A stretch of DNA of 7,426 nucleotides from Candidatus Subteraquimicrobium carltonvillense (GCA_002339355.1 DDKQ01000016.1:1-7426), one strand, 5' to 3'; counted from the stretch's first letter, positions 1-6,437 are shown. Notes: generated by a model not told the origin, from the letters alone. Translations and numbers: made by a program.

Positions 1-23
1 GGTGTTAAAAAGAGGTGTTAAAA
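1..23 (+). repeat. 10-bp direct repeat over the first start codon
   Basis: GGTGTTAAAA occurs at 1-10 and again at 14-23, a period of 13 bases. Each copy contains a GTG. The second GTG (15-17) opens the cytochrome b frame; the first (2-4) is in another frame and stops after about 15 codons. A stop in the cytochrome b frame at 6-8 means no start further upstream is possible. The repeat looks like a small slippage duplication and could be chance in AT-rich DNA. Confidence 0.45.
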
Positions 24-845
24 ATTTCAAAATATTTACCCGAAATTAATGTTTGGCTGGATGTAATTTGGTTTGCTCTACTTTTAATCATGTTCCTTTT
101 CTGGTATGTAATTCACTTCGCTGGGAACTGGCTGACGGGTAGGGCTTATAAAAGATTCGTTAAATGGGAATGGCCACCCCATGAGGAGGTAATTCCCCCT
201 ACACCAAAAATCATGCACGGCATCCATGTGGTGGGAATGATCTGTCTCGCACTTTCCGGACTGTATATCCGTTTCCCCTTCGTTTACGGACTGCGGGATG
301 CCATGAGATATCTCCATTACACCTGTGGGGTGATAGTCACCATCAATTTCGTCTCCCGTGTGGTTTACGCATTCAATGTGGACAAGAATGAATTCATCCT
401 CAGGTGGCAAGAGATTAAAGCTATGCCCGTCGTTCTCATGTACTATTTATTCATCAAATCTGAGAAACCCCATCTCGCCAAGTACAATCCTTTGCAGAAG
501 ATGACCTATTTTATTCTATTCCCAATACCATTAGCCTTCATGGTCTATACCGGATTTGCGATGTTATTTCCCACTCCTTTGCTCTTTTGGGCAACGCCCT
601 TCGTAGGAGAAGCCACGGCTCTCGCTTGGACGAGGGTTATTCACTACTGTCTGTGCATGTTGCTCATAATGTTTACCTTGATACACGTCTATCTCTCGGT
701 TACTGAGGGTTTGACCAGTTTCCTGGATTTCTTCGGCGTTGTGCCCGTAACCCATGTGGAGCATGTACCCCACGCGGAGCATGGGCACACGGAAGGTCAC
801 TTAAAGGGGCATGAGATAAAAAGTGAACATCACGAGATTGAGTAG
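15..845 (+). CDS. Membrane cytochrome b (FdhI/HydC-like, cytochrome b561 family)
   Basis: A 276-residue membrane protein that probably exchanges electrons between the quinone pool and c-type cytochromes. Five hydrophobic segments are visible, near residues 15-38, 68-85, 95-120, 161-185 and 205-230. The last four match the four-helix core of Ni/Fe-hydrogenase and formate dehydrogenase cytochrome b subunits, with phrases such as SGLYIRFPF (81-89) and KYNPLQKMTY (156-165) typical of the family. Candidate heme b ligands are H68 or H71, H101, H210 and H224. Positive loops (about 42-50 and 123-162) suggest the N-terminus is outside and the C-terminus in the cytosol. The tail from 247 to 273 is unusually histidine-rich, with nine His. 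The GTG at 15 follows an in-frame stop at 6-8, so it is the first possible start; its ribosome site is poor or overlaps the start. The next gene, a seven-heme cytochrome c, begins 14 bases downstream and is the likely electron partner. The partnership is inferred from context. Confidence 0.9.
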   Translation: MLKISKYLPEINVWLDVIWFALLLIMFLFWYVIHFAGNWLTGRAYKRFVKWEWPPHEEVIPPTPKIMHGIHVVGMICLALSGLYIRFPFVYGLRDAMRYLHYTCGVIVTINFVSRVVYAFNVDKNEFILRWQEIKAMPVVLMYYLFIKSEKPHLAKYNPLQKMTYFILFPIPLAFMVYTGFAMLFPTPLLFWATPFVGEATALAWTRVIHYCLCMLLIMFTLIHVYLSVTEGLTSFLDFFGVVPVTHVEHVPHAEHGHTEGHLKGHEIKSEHHEIE

Positions 846-859
846 AAAGGAGTGAAAAT

Positions 860-1762
860 TTGAAAGAGAAATTTTCTTGCAACGGTTATAAGCTTATTTT
901 CGTTCTCTTATCTTTACTCCTAGTAACCGTACTTTGTACCTCCTGCACCCCAGCACGAAAAACAGCTCTGCGAATGGTGGTTACCGTAAAGGAGCCCGAG
1001 GCAAAATTACCCGCCGCTGAGGCTCCCATACCTTTCACTCTGGGTGTGAGGGGTCGCTCTGGTTGTTTAGTATGCCACTCTGATAAACATCTTACAAAAA
1101 TAGTTGATGGCAAAAGAATCTCCTTATATGTCAGTCCCGCAGAGTTTGGAAAATCTCCCCATAAGGATATTCTTTGCACGAGCTGCCACCGCGATTTTAC
1201 TTACGAAGTTCATCCTGTTCCTACAGCTGAAGAATATCAACGAGTGGCTGGTCTGGCGTGTATAAGATGTCATGATAAGCAGTACAAAGTTTATAGAGAA
1301 AGTATTCATGGGAAGCTCGCCTTGGCGGGAGATCCGAAGAAGGGAGCAACCTGCGGTGAGTGTCACGGATCCCATGATATCCGCAGTTTGAGGGTGGAGG
1401 AACAGCGATTAAAGTTCCGCGCTGGATGCAAGGAGTCTTGCGGTGGGTGTCATAAGGATGGTTACGAGAGTTACAATGACTACTACCATGGGAGAGCCTA
1501 TAAGGTGGGAGCAGTTGATGCTCCAACCTGTTGGGATTGCCACGGTGCCCACGATGTTCAGCCAACTGAATCGGATGTAGCGAAGGTATCTGGGAAGAAT
1601 ATCGCTAAGACCTGTGGAATATGTCACAAGGGATCAAATGAAAGCTTTGCGGGCTATGCTCGGATGATCCATAAGGATACCGAGGTAAGGGAGCAGAACC
1701 TGGTGTTGAAGATAATTTACGCCGTTATCTCCTTTGCCAAGCGCGTGATCATTGGAGAATAG
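860..1762 (+). CDS. Seven-heme c-type cytochrome, secreted or lipoprotein
   Basis: A 300-residue multiheme cytochrome acting outside the cytoplasmic membrane. Seven CXXCH heme sites start at C69, C106, C134, C165, C194, C224 and C252. Eight other His (77, 101, 118, 150, 172, 210, 231, 271) are enough for bis-His ligation of all hemes. Residues 148-176 and 208-235 are related repeats with the pattern HG...TCxxCHGxHD, known from quinol-linked c3-type cytochromes. The leader (residues 10-29) is hydrophobic and ends in LCTSC; C29 could be lipidated, but Cys at the -3 position makes a poor lipobox, so simple cleavage or an uncleaved anchor is possible. A short hydrophobic C-terminal stretch (281-298) may touch the membrane. 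The TTG start is well supported: AAAGGAG (846-852) lies seven bases upstream. It is probably co-transcribed with the cytochrome b, making a two-gene counterpart of fused CbcL-like proteins (inference). Confidence 0.92.
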   Translation: MKEKFSCNGYKLIFVLLSLLLVTVLCTSCTPARKTALRMVVTVKEPEAKLPAAEAPIPFTLGVRGRSGCLVCHSDKHLTKIVDGKRISLYVSPAEFGKSPHKDILCTSCHRDFTYEVHPVPTAEEYQRVAGLACIRCHDKQYKVYRESIHGKLALAGDPKKGATCGECHGSHDIRSLRVEEQRLKFRAGCKESCGGCHKDGYESYNDYYHGRAYKVGAVDAPTCWDCHGAHDVQPTESDVAKVSGKNIAKTCGICHKGSNESFAGYARMIHKDTEVREQNLVLKIIYAVISFAKRVIIGE

Positions 1763-1775
1763 AAGAGGATTGTAC

Positions 1776-1814
1776 TTATCACCGATTTATCACCGCGTAG
1801 GTGATAATGGTTAT
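1776..1814 (+). promoter_or_regulatory. Dyad element with three TTATCACC half-sites before the 20-heme gene
   Basis: The 84-base gap between the two cytochrome genes holds TTATCACC twice in direct orientation (1776-1783 and 1787-1794), followed by its perfect complement GGTGATAA (1800-1807). The second copy and the complement make an 8-bp stem with a 5-base loop; the first copy could pair instead. No T-run follows, so this is not a normal terminator. The 17-base core CACCGCGTAGGTGATAA (1791-1807), followed by GGTTAT, recurs with one mismatch at 6438-6454. It could be an operator, an mRNA processing or stability hairpin, or a copy of a dispersed repeat. Confidence 0.55.
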
Positions 1815-1846
1815 GATGGATTTGGAGCAAGGAGGTCCTTGATATC

Positions 1847-3403
1847 TTGAGGATAATTCCAAAGCGCTTAAAAATTTTGGCTTTTATAGTATTTTTGGCC
1901 TTCTTAAGCATATTAGTGGCATTTTTTGTGATTTTTCCAGCCCGGAGTCAGGTCCCAACCGTAGTCCCATTGATGGATACCAGCTCCCCAGTTTATGCAT
2001 CCAAGTGTACTCCCTGTCATCGTGATTTCGATGCCTTTAAGAATCCAAACATAATTTTCAAGCACGCCTATCATCTCCTTGTGGAATGTCAAGGCTGCCA
2101 CATTGAGTTTCCACATCAGCCTTGGAAAACGATCAAGCCCACCATGGAATTGTGCTATAGTTGCCATGGTCTTCGACATTCTCGTCGAGGTCTAATAGGC
2201 AAGAAAGACTGCCGCGTTTGCCATCCAGGGTGGTTCAATTTAGTACCCGCATTTCATACACCCCAATGGCGGGCATCGACCCATAAGAATGAACCCAGCT
2301 TTCGCCGTTGCATGATGTGCCATAGTGCAAGTTCTTGTGAGGGATGTCACGCCAAAAGGGGTATCCGTCCTCTTCCAGCTGAAACTTATACCTACGAGAC
2401 CATCTTGCCCGAACCGACGATAACGAAGGGTTATGAAGTTCAACTTGGTTTGCCCATAACCTCTGCCAAATGTGCTCCTTGCCATCGCAACCTCGATGCG
2501 TTTAAGAATCCCGCTTTAATCTTCGATCACGATGTGCACCTTGAAAGGGCAATTAGATGTGAGGTTTGCCATTCGCAATTTCCCCATCTCCCCGATATAA
2601 CCCTTCGACCACCCATGGATCCCTGTTATAACTGCCACAGCCTTCGCCATAGCAAGCAGGGATTGGTAGCTTCCGAAGAATGCGGTGTTTGCCATCCGAG
2701 GGAATTCAATTTGGTCCCAACGACTCATACCATTGGATTCCGCACCAAGACGCATAAGGATGATGCTAGAAGGGATATGGATCCCTGTCTCATGTGCCAC
2801 AATGTCAATTTCTGCAACGCTTGTCACACTGCGAAGGGCGTGAAACCCTTGGATCACACCGAAAAACCAGAGGTCTGGCGAACTGAGCATGGCAAACAGA
2901 AAGCTGGTGTCGAGGGATGCGTGGTCTGTCACAGGCAGAAATATTGCGATGATTGTCATAAGACACCCATTCCTCATTCCCTCGTGTGGATGGGTGTGCA
3001 TAAGGATGCTCCCCCCGATGCCATCGGGAACTGTAGAATGTGCCATAGAGAGCGGGAATTCTGTCAAGAGTGCCACCACACCACGGTAGCCAAAGCCATA
3101 CTGATTCGAGATAACTGCATCGCGTGTCATCCAGAGTACAGGGTACCACTCTTGGAAGTCAGGAGATTGCCAATACCACCCGATAAGCGGAAGGCGTTCA
3201 TGGTACACATAGCCCATTGCGAGATGACTCAGACTGAGCCCTATGAGTGCCCAGAATGTCATGAGAAGAAATACCCAAAGGGTACAGGATGCTTCAGCTT
3301 TGAGCTCTGTTATACTTGCCACGGCAAGATGAGGTTGGGCAAGCTCATAGCCAAATGGGGCGGAACTGAGCTCTGCTACAAGTGCCACCTCGGTCCCCGA
3401 TAA
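1847..3403 (+). CDS. Membrane-anchored 20-heme c-type cytochrome
   Basis: A 518-residue cytochrome with 20 CXXCH motifs, starting at C54, 81, 103, 122, 155, 164, 209, 238, 260, 279, 314, 323, 358, 367, 396, 406, 424, 468, 488 and 510. Residues 8-30 are a hydrophobic anchor without a clear cleavage site, so the hemes lie outside the cytoplasmic membrane. Residues 51-172 and 206-331 are a tandem duplication: each half has six heme motifs and six further His at matching positions (73, 76, 90, 111, 137, 146 and 228, 231, 247, 268, 294, 303). The remaining third carries eight hemes but only seven spare His (337, 348, 377, 385, 411, 454, 457). A role as a long-range electron conduit is likely but inferred; I do not recognise a named family. 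The TTG start follows a strong AAGGAGGT (1829-1836) with a rather long 10-base spacer. CcsBA or Ccm maturation genes are not in the window. Confidence 0.93.
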   Translation: MRIIPKRLKILAFIVFLAFLSILVAFFVIFPARSQVPTVVPLMDTSSPVYASKCTPCHRDFDAFKNPNIIFKHAYHLLVECQGCHIEFPHQPWKTIKPTMELCYSCHGLRHSRRGLIGKKDCRVCHPGWFNLVPAFHTPQWRASTHKNEPSFRRCMMCHSASSCEGCHAKRGIRPLPAETYTYETILPEPTITKGYEVQLGLPITSAKCAPCHRNLDAFKNPALIFDHDVHLERAIRCEVCHSQFPHLPDITLRPPMDPCYNCHSLRHSKQGLVASEECGVCHPREFNLVPTTHTIGFRTKTHKDDARRDMDPCLMCHNVNFCNACHTAKGVKPLDHTEKPEVWRTEHGKQKAGVEGCVVCHRQKYCDDCHKTPIPHSLVWMGVHKDAPPDAIGNCRMCHREREFCQECHHTTVAKAILIRDNCIACHPEYRVPLLEVRRLPIPPDKRKAFMVHIAHCEMTQTEPYECPECHEKKYPKGTGCFSFELCYTCHGKMRLGKLIAKWGGTELCYKCHLGPR

Positions 3404-3464
3404 CGATAACGGGGTCAGACCTCGAAACCGAGGGTGGGGTTCATCCCCAACAAAACAATTGGGG
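3395..3464 (+). other. Hairpin cluster overlapping and following the 20-heme gene stop
   Basis: Four possible stems follow one another. CCCCG (3395-3399) pairs with CGGGG (3410-3414), straddling the stop codon. CCTCG (3420-3424) pairs with CGAGG (3429-3433) around an AAAC loop. TGGGG (3435-3439) pairs with CCCCA (3445-3449). CCCCAA (3445-3450) can instead pair with TTGGGG (3459-3464). The last two exclude each other. No U-tract follows, so intrinsic termination is not supported. An mRNA 3' stabiliser, an attenuator-like switch or a decayed repeat are possible. The rest of the gap up to the TPR gene (3465-3548) shows no promoter I could defend. Confidence 0.4.
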
Positions 3465-3548
3465 GATAAGCTGCCTACTTACCGGTCTTGTCTCAGCTAT
3501 ATCTGTTAAAAGTTTGTTAATCTTGGTTGGAAACGGAAGGAAAGCAAG

Positions 3549-3573
3549 GTAGGGGCGGGTCTCGTGCCCGTCC
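3549..3573 (+). repeat. REP-like GC hairpin (GTAGGGGCGGG type)
   Basis: GTAGGGGCGGG leads into a 7-bp stem: 3553-3559 (GGGCGGG) pairs with 3567-3573 (CCCGTCC), with one G-T pair and a 7-base loop. A related element lies in the opposite orientation at 6378-6401, where the complementary strand starts GTAGTGCGGGGG. Both have a GTAG head and a GC stem, as in short dispersed intergenic palindromes of many bacteria. This copy sits between the 20-heme gene and the TPR ribosome site. Just downstream TTATAGT is repeated twice (3576-3589). Confidence 0.45.
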
Positions 3574-3607
3574 ACTTATAGTTTATAGTTTTGAAAGGAG
3601 ATACCGT

Positions 3608-4411
3608 ATGAGACCTGCAATCCCTATACGGAAATTTGCCAGGCTATTTATCCCTGGGGAGCGATGGCTGGATAGAGCTATCTGGGTGATGGTGGCGCTC
3701 ATCCTCATTACCGCAGCCGTCTTCGGGGCTTTTTATCTTGCCTCTCGATATCGCATGGCTAAAAAGACAGTGGTATACGAAGCGGGTGAAAAGTTAGCCG
3801 AGCAGGTTCGCAAAAATCCACTGGATATAGAAGCTCGGGTGGCACTGGGACGGAGTTATTTGGCCAGAGGTTTGTATGATAAAGCCATTGATCAGTTCAA
3901 GGAGGCTTTGAAGATAGATGAGGAGCATCAGGGGGCAATCGTTTTTATGGGCATCGCCTATATGGGAAAGGGCGATTATGATAAAGCCCTAAAGCAGTTT
4001 GAAACGGAGATTAGACTCTACGAAAAAGCGGGATTTGCCAAGGAGAACAGATGGCTTGAGCAAGCTTATTACAACAAGGGAGTAATTCTCTTTAAACAGA
4101 AAAAGTACGACGATGCTGTCATCTACGTGAGAAAGGCTTTGGGGATCAGGCGAACCGATGCTGATAGCCACTTCCTTTTGGGTAGAATCTTTTTAGAGAA
4201 GGGTGCTTATGACGACGCCATCACCGAATTTCGGCAGTGTTTGAGATTCGATCCAAAATTTGCCGATGCCCATTATGGTATGGGTCTCGCTTACGAGAAA
4301 AAGGAGCTGAAGGACGAAGCCATCGCTGCATATAAAAAGGCTATAGAAGTTGCCAAAGAGGAAGGACAAGATTTCAAAGAAGCTAAACGAGCCCTGAATA
4401 GACTCCAATAA
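3608..4411 (+). CDS. Membrane-anchored TPR-repeat protein
   Basis: A 267-residue protein with an N-terminal membrane segment (about residues 23-45, preceded by basic residues, so C-terminus outside) and five tetratricopeptide repeats near residues 72-105, 108-141, 151-184, 185-218 and 219-252. Repeat signatures such as GRSYLARGLYDKAIDQFKEAL (81-101 region) and GRIFLEKGAYDDAITEFRQ (192-210) are clear. The ATG at 3608 is chosen because AAAGGAG (3594-3600) precedes it by seven bases. A TTG start 27 codons upstream would run through the GC hairpin at 3549-3573 and has no ribosome site. There are no heme motifs. TPR domains bind proteins; next to multiheme cytochromes this one may act in their assembly, much as NrfG/CcmI-type TPR proteins do, but that is inference. 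The NHL gene was probably its original immediate neighbour. Confidence 0.9.
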   Translation: MRPAIPIRKFARLFIPGERWLDRAIWVMVALILITAAVFGAFYLASRYRMAKKTVVYEAGEKLAEQVRKNPLDIEARVALGRSYLARGLYDKAIDQFKEALKIDEEHQGAIVFMGIAYMGKGDYDKALKQFETEIRLYEKAGFAKENRWLEQAYYNKGVILFKQKKYDDAVIYVRKALGIRRTDADSHFLLGRIFLEKGAYDDAITEFRQCLRFDPKFADAHYGMGLAYEKKELKDEAIAAYKKAIEVAKEEGQDFKEAKRALNRLQ

Positions 4412-4424
4412 TGCAGGAACAAAA

Positions 4425-4803
4425 TTAAGAATTAGGTAAGGGGTCATTAGTGCAAAGCTTTCAGGATTTAAAGGTTTGGCAAAAATCACACCAGATAGTT
4501 TTAGAGATTTACAGGCTCACTCGCAATTTTCCAAAAGAAGAAAAATTTGGATTGATTTCTCAGATAAGGAGATCAGCAATTTCAGTCACTGCCAATATCG
4601 TTGAGGGTTTCAAAAGGAAAAATGATAAGGATTACGGACGTTTTTTAAACGTAGCCGAAGGTTCACTGGAAGAAACGAAATACTATCTGATTTTAGCCAA
4701 AGATTTAAACTATCTTAACTCTGAAGATTTTGAAGAGCTAATACGTTTAAGCGAAGAAGTTGGAAGAATGCTCAATGGCTTAATCAAAAAGCTTAATTCT
4801 TAA
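4425..4803. mobile_element. Four-helix-bundle cassette bounded by 10-bp inverted repeats
   Basis: TTAAGAATTA at 4425-4434 is matched by its exact complement TAATTCTTAA at 4794-4803, whose last bases are the stop codon of the enclosed gene. The segment is visibly richer in A and T than the flanking genes. Taking it out would leave about 50 bases between the TPR and NHL genes, a normal operon spacing with the NHL ribosome site intact. This suggests an inserted unit. No transposase is present and no target-site duplication was identified, so the mobility claim is inference. Confidence 0.4.
4450..4803 (+). CDS. Four-helix-bundle protein, S23/IVP family
   Basis: A 117-residue soluble protein of the four-helix-bundle family first seen inside 23S rRNA intervening sequences. 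Hallmarks are FQDLKVWQKSHQI (residues 4-16), FPKEEKFGLISQIRRSAISV (27-46), ANIVEGFKRK (48-57) and GSLEETKYYLILAKDLNYL (71-89). The length is typical of the family. The biochemical role is unknown; family members form homo-oligomers, and many stand-alone copies are scattered through bacterial genomes. The GTG start follows TAAGGGG (4437-4443) at a suitable distance. It has no obvious tie to cytochrome function, and its base composition and flanking inverted repeats suggest it arrived later. Confidence 0.9.
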   Translation: MQSFQDLKVWQKSHQIVLEIYRLTRNFPKEEKFGLISQIRRSAISVTANIVEGFKRKNDKDYGRFLNVAEGSLEETKYYLILAKDLNYLNSEDFEELIRLSEEVGRMLNGLIKKLNS

Positions 4804-4839
4804 TCCTTACATCTTACAGCTTGAAGAAGGGTGAAGTAA

Positions 4840-6366
4840 TTGGCGGAAGAAGCTGGTGCTGAAGCGCGGGAACCGCGGGAGTTAACTCCAGAGGAAAAAA
4901 GACGACGGAGAAAGAAGACCATATTATTAATTGTTCTTCTTTTTCTTTTGGCTGCCCTCATTTTCGCCCTGGTTTATTATCTTTTAACCAGAGAAGCCCC
5001 CATTCCCAGAGTCGTTGCTCCCGATGAGAGGGTAGTTCCTCCCCCTAGATTTCTTTTCCTCTTCGATGGAACCCCAAAGGCTCCCATGAAAAAGCCCGTT
5101 GGAGTCGCCGTCCACCCCAAGACCGAAAGGGCCTATGTTGCTGATACTTACAATGGTCGCGTTTCCGTGTTTACAAAAAGGGGAACGTATCTTTTCTCCT
5201 TCAGCGATGTGGGCAAGGAAGGCAAGCTCAAGAAACCCCTTTACATAGCCTTCGATAAGCACGGCGATGTCTACGTCACCGATAGAAGGCTTGAAGGAAT
5301 TTATATTTTCACCCCCAGGGGTGATTTCGTAAGGAAATTCATTCCCAATAACGATCCAAAATTTGACTGGCAACCCACGGCTTTAACCTTCGATCGAAAA
5401 GGCAATCTCTATGTGACCGACATCCAAAAGATCCATAGGGTTTTGGTCTTCGACCCCTATGGACTTTTGAAGCTTGAATTTGGAACCACGGGACAGGCTT
5501 TGAGGGAAGGGGAAAAACCGGGGGAATTCGCCTTCCCGAATGGCATCGTCGTGGACAAAACCAGCAAGATTTTCGTGGCTGACAGCAACAACCGACGGAT
5601 ACAGGTTTTCAGCCCTAAAGGTAAATTCTTGTATTTCATTCCCACGGGGGGGTTGCCTCGCGGAATAGACATTGGTTACAAAAACCGCATCCATGTGGTC
5701 GATGTTATGGCTCACAATGTTCTTGTCCTCTCCCAAAAGGGGACACCCCTTTGTACCTTCGGTGAGTTAGGGATAGAAATTGGGCAATTTTATTTCCCAC
5801 AGAGTCTCGATACCATGGGGCGCTGGATTTATGTGACGGACTATGGAAACAGTAGGGTTGAGGTATGGGCCTGGCCCATTGAGGTTGCCGTTCCCATCAA
5901 GCCACCACCGTTCAAATTCCCCTGGTGTTGCCTACTTCCACTGTTGCTGTTGCCATTGTGGTGGTTGCTTAAGAAGCGGAAGTTCCCCACCCGCGAGGAA
6001 TTCTTAGCGAAAATCGTGGAGAATCGCAAACTCGATTTGATACAAAGGAGGATAAGAAAGGTCTACGTGGTCGAAAGTACCTATGAGAGGTTCAAGGATT
6101 ATCGGCAAGAGCTGCCCGCCGGTAGGGGTGAAATCAAGATGGAGGATGTCTTAAGGGTAGGGAAATATAATGTGGATGTGGCTAAGAGCTTTGAGGAACG
6201 CTTCAAACTCGATGAGGAGTCCGCAGCACTTCTGGCTATGGCTAGGGGAGGTCTGTTTAGATCTCGCATATTAGCAGAACACGAGCCCCTCCGTGAAGCT
6301 GCCAAGGAGCTCGGAATCGAGCATCTCAACTACGAAGAATTCATCGAGAAGTACGAGAAGAAGTAA
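4840..6366 (+). CDS. NHL-repeat beta-propeller membrane protein with PIN-like cytosolic tail
   Basis: A 508-residue protein. A basic stretch (RRRRKK, 21-26) and membrane segment (27-50) place the next domain outside. Residues 86-346 form six NHL repeats, each with the pattern (V/L)YVTD or (V/I)FVAD followed by VxVF and G, enough for a six-bladed propeller. A proline-rich linker (352-361) leads to a second membrane segment (362-377, WCCLLPLLLLPLWWLL) and a basic stop (KKRK), so residues 378-508 are cytosolic. In that tail, VYVVEST (408-414) and the stretch from SAALLAMARG through LREAAKELGIEHLNYEEF resemble the first strand and the C-terminal half of PIN domains, with acidic positions changed to Glu. 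NHL proteins often accompany multiheme cytochromes, including at the omcS locus of Geobacter; here a scaffold or sensor role is inferred. The TTG start follows AAGGGTG (4827-4833). Confidence 0.92.
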   Translation: MAEEAGAEAREPRELTPEEKRRRRKKTILLIVLLFLLAALIFALVYYLLTREAPIPRVVAPDERVVPPPRFLFLFDGTPKAPMKKPVGVAVHPKTERAYVADTYNGRVSVFTKRGTYLFSFSDVGKEGKLKKPLYIAFDKHGDVYVTDRRLEGIYIFTPRGDFVRKFIPNNDPKFDWQPTALTFDRKGNLYVTDIQKIHRVLVFDPYGLLKLEFGTTGQALREGEKPGEFAFPNGIVVDKTSKIFVADSNNRRIQVFSPKGKFLYFIPTGGLPRGIDIGYKNRIHVVDVMAHNVLVLSQKGTPLCTFGELGIEIGQFYFPQSLDTMGRWIYVTDYGNSRVEVWAWPIEVAVPIKPPPFKFPWCCLLPLLLLPLWWLLKKRKFPTREEFLAKIVENRKLDLIQRRIRKVYVVESTYERFKDYRQELPAGRGEIKMEDVLRVGKYNVDVAKSFEERFKLDEESAALLAMARGGLFRSRILAEHEPLREAAKELGIEHLNYEEFIEKYEKK

Positions 6367-6377
6367 TCATTTTGTTA

Positions 6378-6401
6378 CGGGGGGACAAGCCCCCGCACTA
6401 C
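6378..6401 (-). repeat. REP-like GC hairpin, possible bidirectional terminator
   Basis: CGGGGG (6378-6383) pairs with CCCCCG (6390-6395) around a 6-base loop. Read on the - strand the element begins GTAGTGCGGGGG, resembling the GTAG-headed hairpin at 3549-3573. It lies 12 bases after the NHL stop codon, between convergent genes. A T-rich tract (6405-6415) follows on the + strand, but nine bases away from the stem, so efficient intrinsic termination is doubtful. Confidence 0.45.
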
Positions 6402-6437
6402 AAATTTTTGTTTTTGCTTGCACATGAACCGCCTTTG

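Noticed and set aside
2516..3388. Open frame of 290 codons on the - strand
   Set aside because: It lies wholly antisense to the 20-heme gene. Its openness follows from the repeated Cys and His codons of the + strand, and it shows no domain, leader or ribosome site.
3488..3520. Promoter with TTGTCT and TGTTAA boxes before the TPR gene
   Set aside because: The spacing is 10 or 21 bases, neither compatible with a sigma70 promoter.
3527..3607. TTG start giving the TPR protein 27 extra residues
   Set aside because: The extension crosses a GC hairpin repeat and is low-complexity, Gly/Arg-rich. There is no ribosome site before 3527, whereas AAAGGAG sits correctly before the ATG at 3608.
3404..3607. 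Cyclic-di-nucleotide (GEMM-type) riboswitch upstream of the TPR gene
   Set aside because: Such riboswitches occur near cytochrome genes in Geobacter, but the conserved GEMM core sequences and the paired-stem layout could not be found here.
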